A DNA stretch of 31,659 nt, from assembly GCA_002284615.2 (NCBI GenBank), contig MU069593.1, positions 141,812 through 173,470 of the forward strand, written 5' to 3'. The notes below the pieces were generated by a model, which saw only the letters and a program-made list of their open reading frames with translations, was not told the origin of the DNA and did not search any database. This stretch comes from Dunaliella salina (Eukaryota; Chlorophyta; Chlorophyceae; Chlamydomonadales; Dunaliellaceae). Shown piece by piece: positions 27,099-31,659 of this stretch. Position numbers and translations under genes: made by a program. Position 1 is the stretch's first letter. Each line of letters opens with the position of its first letter.

Positions 27099-27694
27099 AG
27101 AAAAGAAAAACTACGTAGGCAGAGAAACTCTCCCTACATCAATTAAGGAGAAGGTGACACATTGGCTCAAAAAAAGAGCCGTGTGCCCCCTTCACCACAA
27201 GGTATGAATAAGAGAATGCTAATGTGGGTCTGGAGGGTTACTAGAAGCACCTGGCTCTAGAGCCTGGCTGTGGGAAGTATTCTTATTTTCAATAGCGCGG
27301 CGGATGGTGACTAGTTTGTGGGCATATTGAACAGAATGGGCATGAAGTTGTTGAGCAAGCTTTGTGGCATGCTGTTGATCCAATCCTAGATGTATGAGTT
27401 GCTTCAGGGTATGCTCAGTGTAAATAGTTCCACCTACACCCAGGAGAATAGGGTGAATTGTAACAGCTTTAGCGTTAATAAGTTTACGAAGGTCTGCATG
27501 CTGCTGCTTTGCTGCGTTCAACTGATGCTCTGGTCTTGTGTCTTCACAGAACTTGATTTCTATTAGGTGCACATGTCGTTCATTTGCACGAAGTTCATGG
27601 GGTTGCCTCATGCGACTAGTTCTGGTGGTCCTCCGTGAGGAGCTGCGCAAAGCGTGATGGGAATGGGTAGGAGAAACATTGTTAGAAGTATGTT
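27099..27694 (-). mobile_element. 5'-truncated Dualen-like LINE insertion with TSD (copy F)
   Basis: About 596 bp on the minus strand: RLE C-terminal region, 3' untranslated segment (TTTCTCTGCCTACGTAG) and T/C-rich tail. It is closely related to copy A at 17915-18965. It sits inside copy C and so is younger than it. Confidence 0.8.
27219..27650 (-). CDS. RLE C-terminal domain fragment (copy F)
   Basis: A 143-codon open frame: a basic start (MRSSSRRTTRTSRMRQ), HVHLIEIKFCEDTRPEHQL with an intact E-x-K, then PILLGVGGTIYTEHTLKQLI and a helical, Ala/Gln/His-rich end with an ENKNTSHSQALEPGASSNPP tail. The RPD half of the nuclease motif is lost to 5' truncation. The frame is intact for 143 codons, unlike copy A, which supports recent insertion. 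Confidence 0.6.
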   Translation of the reverse strand: MRSSSRRTTRTSRMRQPHELRANERHVHLIEIKFCEDTRPEHQLNAAKQQHADLRKLINAKAVTIHPILLGVGGTIYTEHTLKQLIHLGLDQQHATKLAQQLHAHSVQYAHKLVTIRRAIENKNTSHSQALEPGASSNPPDPH

Positions 27695-27940
27695 AAGGCA
27701 AACTTAAGCAAACAATGCATGAAAAGCACAAACTGGGAACAGAAAACCTCAGCACTTATAGTTACCAAAATTGGCAGAACCTGCTCAGAATGTCCAATGC
27801 TCACCCCACTGCCAATCCAAAAATCAGTAATGCTTTCTGGCACATGAAAGATATGACTCTCAAATAACAAACCAATGTCCTCAAGTATCAAACGGACACC
27901 CTTTACAATGGCAAACATGCCAGACGCTTCAGTACTGAAC

Positions 27941-28352
27941 TAGTGGCTACCGTCGCAGCCAGCACCATGCTTTTGCCATCAAAGAAGATAGAGGCACCTG
28001 GAAACTTTTAGACTCACTCAACAGCAGGGCCGTTGAATTAAGCCCATCCAGCATTCAACAGCCCTTCACAGCCTACAAGCTTTGCATTACTAATGAAGAT
28101 AACAGAGAGGAGTTTGCCTTTTCTGAACCCATATACATGGAGAAGCAAGAGAAAGCCTTCTGCTTGGTCCACTCCTTCAACATGGCCATAGGAAAACGTG
28201 TGATTTCTGGGAACGAGTTCCTGTCTCACATAGGGAACATGAACGAGACGCTCATCCAGCGCAACCTTCAAAACTTCATCTCCCTTGAGCGCTTCTACAC
28301 TCCTGGCATAGGCAATTTCAACATCACGTTATTCAATCCATTACCTGAGTAA
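27941..28352 (+). pseudogene. Cysteine protease region of copy E: end of one module, start of a second
   Basis: The frame opens with QHHAFAIKEDRGTWKLLDS (His codon 27966, Asp codon 28011), which looks like the His/Asp half of a Josephin- or papain-like protease whose Cys half is missing. About 50 residues later comes EKAFCLVHSFNMAIGK (Cys codon 28161), similar to the Cys-x-x-His-x-x-Asn start of Josephin domains, then GNFNITLFNPL. A TAA at 28350 ends the frame; the protein clearly continues in the next frame. Dualen elements are known to carry a cysteine protease. A deubiquitinase or polyprotein-processing role is inferred only. Confidence 0.6.
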
Positions 28353-30738
28353 AAGTACCTGGAACCAAGATAAAAGATATACACTTCAGTGCTACAACCA
28401 CACTGAACTAGCTGCTGGGGAGATCACCCAGGAGCTCATAGAAGGCATCCTCACTGCTGCATACAAAGACACAGTCATCTTAACAACATTTACCAATCCC
28501 AATACCCTTCAGGGGCATGCAATCACTCTTAAGCGCAGCAACACCAACTCCTTCCAAAATAACTATAGCTGGTTCATCCTTGATTCACACAATGACCAAC
28601 CAAAGGAATTGCTTACCAACAGCGACTGGAGCAGGTTGCAAGGTAAAATTATTTCCCTACGGCAAAGCAGCGTTCGGGATAGCCTCAATCCTCAGTCTGA
28701 TCTACATTTAGCCGACAGCTCCTTCCCTTTTGACCCCAACACTTTCACTTATGAAAGTGTCATCAGCATTGACACACCCCCTGAGCCGCCAACACAAATA
28801 CCCCATTTGCACATTAATCCAGAACAAACTCACAACACACAACCTAGTACACCTCCCTACAATCCACACCCTTCAAACAACCACACTAGTGCCCCCCCTC
28901 CGCCTACACCATCAACCAGTGCCAATGAAAACGACTATCACAGCGAGCACCAAGCTCCTACCCAACCTCACTTCAATGACAAGATCACCAAACTCAAATT
29001 CATGACCATGAACGTGAGAGGCCTAAGCACAAGCCATTGGGATTTGGGACATACCATTGCAACCCACAACCCAGACGTCCTAGTGCTCACAGAAATCAAG
29101 CTCAAAAAATGCAACAAAGACCGAACATGGCTTGTTGATTATCTCAAGAAATATAAGTGGTGGCCTGCCTACAACAGACACGGTGGGACTATCATCTGTG
29201 TCCGCTCAGGAATAGCTCTTTCAACCGATTGCTTCAATGTAAGTCTAGATCCTAATGGCAGGCACGCCTCTGTTATCCTTAAAAGTCAACAATCAAGCCT
29301 TCTAATCATCGGTACCTATTGGCCCTCAGGCAGCTCTCCAGAGCACATGGGCTCAAGATGTCAGATGCAAACAGAGCTTGAATCCATCATGAACACCCAT
29401 AGTAACAGTACACCCATCATTATTGGGGATGTGAATGCAACAATGAAAGATGACAATCGAACCAGTAACAGGAGCTACCCCTGTGACATCCAGTACAGAA
29501 ATTTTCTCCTCTCTAACAACCTCTCACCCTGTAAAGAGGAAGCCGCCAGGCCTTGGACCCACTGTCAAGCCACAGGCAAAGCAGCTGACAATAGTACCAT
29601 TTACTCCTTTGGCAGGCCTGCACTAAATCCTAGGATTGATGACATCATTCTGCCCTCCAGACTTGCATCTAATTGCACTCCCTGCCATACCTGCAAACTT
29701 GGTTACCTGAGTGACCACAGACCCCTTCTGCTCAGCATACCTACCAGCATCCTTGATGTCTCCATAACACGCATTAACAAGCACCAGCCAGCCAAGCAAC
29801 CACCCCGCCTAGTCCTGGCCCGCCCTGTCAGCATCTCCGACCAGCAGACCTTCATTCAATCAGCCCTTGACCCCACGCATGGAGTTATCCAGGAGCTTGA
29901 AGGAACTCTGCAAGTACTAAACCCAGCCTATACAGAGGCTAGCACCTTCCTCGAAAACCTCGGGTCAACGAGTGCCAAAACCACCAAGAAGCTCACCTCT
30001 CTGTGCCATAGACCTGCCCCTGAAATCCTAGAGAACCTGGCAAACAAAGTTGCCAAGCTCATTCATTTCTCCCACGACGTTGCACTAAAAATCTGCGAGA
30101 CTAAAACAATCTCTGAAGACCACAGGCACTACAACCCAAGACCTGTCAGCAACAAGCGCAGCTCTCTGCTGAAAAGACTAGGTCAAACCAGAGCAATCCA
30201 GAAGCATGTCCTCTCACCCTTCGTCAACGCCAAAGACCTGACCTCTAATGTGTTAGAGCAAGTCAAAGGCAATGAAGCCTTACACAAGGCAATCTCAGAG
30301 CTAAGAACGCTCAATCCCAACCTACCTCTGCAAGAACAGCTAGAAAGTCTTTTACAATCCACCAAAGAAACTATAGCTAATATTGACCGGACCAAAAACT
30401 TTGAACAAACCAAACAAGCTTACAAACAGCAATGCAAACTTGCTATCACAAACCCAAAGAAAGCGCACAAAGAAATCTTCAAGGATAAGAATGCACAACC
30501 AAGAGCTGGCCTTCAAGCCTTACGCAACCCTGAAGATAACCATCTCGAAACAGCACCCAATAAAATTGCACAAATTATAGAGAAATACTACAGCAATGCT
30601 CTCAAAAACGTCAATATAAAAACTGGAAAGTACCTTCCAGAGGAAGCACCCAGAAGCTATCCTTGGGAGCAAGCAGGAGCATCAATGCATGTTCCCGACC
30701 CCTTCACCCTCCAGTATCAAATAACCAAAGATGAATAA
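28353..30738 (+). CDS. LINE ORF: cysteine protease His/Asp half, linker and APE-type endonuclease
   Basis: The frame is open upstream of the first Met-like start: YLSKSTWNQDKRYTLQCYN, GHAITLKRSN (His codon 28516) and SWFILDSHNDQPKEL (Asp codon 28582) complete the second protease module. A Pro/Thr/His/Asn-rich linker follows (about 28740-28970). The endonuclease runs from MTMNVRGLS (Asn near 29011) through VLTEIK (Glu 29092), IIIGDVNAT (Asp-Asn near 29428-29436) to SDHRPLL (Ser-Asp-His 29710-29718), the full set of APE motifs that nick target DNA to prime reverse transcription. About 300 residues of linker with helical composition lead to the TAA at 30736. The stop appears to be a simple substitution, because the same frame continues into RT. 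Confidence 0.8.
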
Positions 30739-31659
30739 GAGGGAAAACAAGAGAGAGATTGGCTCCACTCCAAGATTCTTGACAAAAGTGCCTTCCGCGA
30801 ATGCATTAAAACACTGAGCAACAACAGAACTCCGGGGCCGGATGGCATAGCTAATGAGCTCTTGAGGATGCTCCCTCCAGAGATCCAAGAAACTATACAC
30901 AAGCTCTTCACCATAATGTGGGCCACGCGTCTTACCCCTGTGAACTGGAAAACAAGCAGCACAATCCTGATAGACAAGGGAAAAGGAGAAGAAACTAACC
31001 TTNCCTCCTACAGACCAATAGGAATCGCTAACACGCTCTACAAACTCTGGACCCGCCTCATCACTAGCACACTTTATGAATATGCTGAAGCACACTCTCT
31101 GCTCAGCGCAGGCAGGCTTCCGCAACAAAAAAGACACAATGCAGGCAGGCTTCCGCAACCAAAAAGACACAACGCAGGCAACCAAAAAGACACAACGCAG
31201 GCAGGCTTCCGCAACCAAAAAGACACAATTCACCTGCTCCAAAATGTGATCATGGGCTTAGAAGACGCCAAACTCTTCAAGCATGACATCTATGCCCTCA
31301 TTGTGGATTTCACCTCCGCATTCAACACAACCGATCATGACCGCATGCTATGGATCATGTATGACCTTGGCTTCCCCACTGACGCCATAGACACTGTTAA
31401 GAACCTGTACGAAGATGCCACCACCCTCATCAAATTTGCCAATGGACCTAACACTGGGCAAAACCCCGTTGAAAGAGGCACTATTCAAGGCGACACATTG
31501 TCTCCTTTCCTATTCCTACTTTACATGGAACCCCTTCTCCGCTGGCTCCACGTAGGAGGGCGTGGTTACAAACACATCTGCATCCCAAATCAAAACCAAA
31601 CCGTCTCGGAAAAACACCTGGCCAATATTTTAAGCAGCACCTCCTTCGCTGATGACCTA
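30739..31659 (+). pseudogene. Reverse transcriptase domain of copy E (cut by window end)
   Basis: In the same frame after the TAA: RTPGPDGIANELL, SYRPIG (near 31006), IVDFTSAFN (catalytic Asp codon 31306), IQGDTLSPFLFLLY and FADDL (31645-31659), the catalytic motif at the last base of the window. These are the standard non-LTR RT motifs. An ambiguous base lies at 31003. Between SYRPIG and VDFTSAFN the conserved QAGFRNQKDT segment has been multiplied as DNA units of 33, 33 and 23 bp, which changes the local frame. Confidence 0.8.
31108..31229. repeat. Short tandem duplication inside the RT domain
   Basis: Units starting GCAGGCA at 31108, 31141, 31174 and 31197. Three carry GGCTTCCGCAACMAAAAAGA-like sequence; the third lacks 10 bp. 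The first copies are read out of register (AGRLPQQKRHN), while only the last restores QAGFRNQKDT. Confidence 0.9.

Larger units (their letters stand above)
27091..27702. repeat. 8-bp target-site duplication AAGGCAAA bracketing an insertion
   Basis: AAGGCAAA occurs at 27091-27098 and 27695-27702, immediately outside the inverted LINE fragment. Removing the insert plus one copy reconnects two parts of copy C that align across the gap with copy 2. Confidence 0.75.
25241..27940 (+). mobile_element. Dualen-like LINE fragment (copy C), split by a later insertion
   Basis: The fragment carries the region between RT and knuckle: GFEGIIEPPNRHWLTT..., AAFIYDTKGKCAGIIT after a TAA, the methyltransferase-like domain, RNase H and, beyond the insertion at 27099-27694, the pre-knuckle segment ISNAFWHMKDMTLK and DTLYNGKHARRF. 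It is broken by several stops and frameshifts and cut at about 27940, where copy E begins. Sequence divergence from copy 2 indicates a distinct subfamily. Confidence 0.75.
27941..31659 (+). mobile_element. Dualen-like LINE copy E, 5' half, running off the window
   Basis: The most complete element: cysteine protease modules, Pro/His-rich linker, APE endonuclease and RT up to FADDL at the window edge. It has one frameshift near 28300-28350 and one in-frame TAA at 30736-30738. The left edge abuts copy C without an obvious TSD. Downstream domains (methyltransferase-like, RNase H, knuckle, RLE) are expected beyond the right edge. Confidence 0.85.

Noticed and set aside
20297..30738. In-frame TAG/TAA codons that align with CAA in sister copies (20297, after LERA in copy 1, near 27867), suggesting stop codons reassigned to glutamine as in some ulvophyte algae.
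   Set aside because: The 709-codon retrotransposon frame uses only CAA/CAG for its many Gln codons, and other in-frame stops align with Tyr (copy A) or Trp (copy 2). Ordinary pseudogene decay explains all of them.

Overview
The window looks like nuclear DNA of a chlorophyte green alga. The support is intron-rich genes with clean GT/AG borders, TGTAA-type 3' end motifs, TG/CA/CTG microsatellites, and retrotransposons with the layout of the algal Dualen/RandI LINE clade (cysteine protease, APE endonuclease, RT, RNase H, zinc knuckle and restriction-like endonuclease). The texture recalls Dunaliella, but the species is a guess.

Bases 1-13490 are one spliced plus-strand gene or its expanded 3' part. 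A linker exon (469-605) and a half-blade exon (1092-1167) join in frame to a tandem array of twelve 126-nt exons (3388 to 12003). Each array exon encodes exactly one 42-residue WD40 repeat in phase 2-2, and the whole exon-plus-intron unit (about 660-680 bp) is what was duplicated. The repeats are almost identical except at residues 17-19, 21-22, 37 and 39. These are the places that vary in fungal NACHT-WD40 (HET-E/HET-D type) nonself-recognition proteins, and the linker exon resembles the segment joining NACHT to WD40 in that family. My main hypothesis is a green-algal NLR-like receptor with a fast-evolving, exon-encoded WD40 recognition surface; the NACHT part would lie upstream of the window. 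Two foreign segments sit in its introns: a 1.2-kb block with a 103/68-bp minisatellite (6941-8160), and a non-autonomous hAT-like transposon with an 8-bp target-site duplication (12016-13164).

Bases 13490-15300 hold no gene I can see. From 15300 to 17330 the minus strand carries pieces of a decayed, unrecognised coding region. Two tRNA-SINE-like elements lie near 17.5 and 19.5 kb.

From about 17.9 kb to the right edge the DNA is a nest of Dualen-like retrotransposon copies in both orientations, mostly 5'-truncated and broken by stops and frameshifts. Their 3' ends share a T/C-rich tail. One truncated copy (27099-27694) is flanked by an 8-bp target-site duplication and splits an older copy. 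Together the copies show two successive Josephin-like cysteine protease modules, an APE endonuclease, RT, a domain resembling the PCIF1-type adenine methyltransferase fold with an altered NPPF motif, RNase H, a C-x2-C-x7-H-x4-C knuckle and a PD...ExK nuclease. A separate 220-residue ORF (24007-24669) of unknown function lies between two of the retrotransposon tails.
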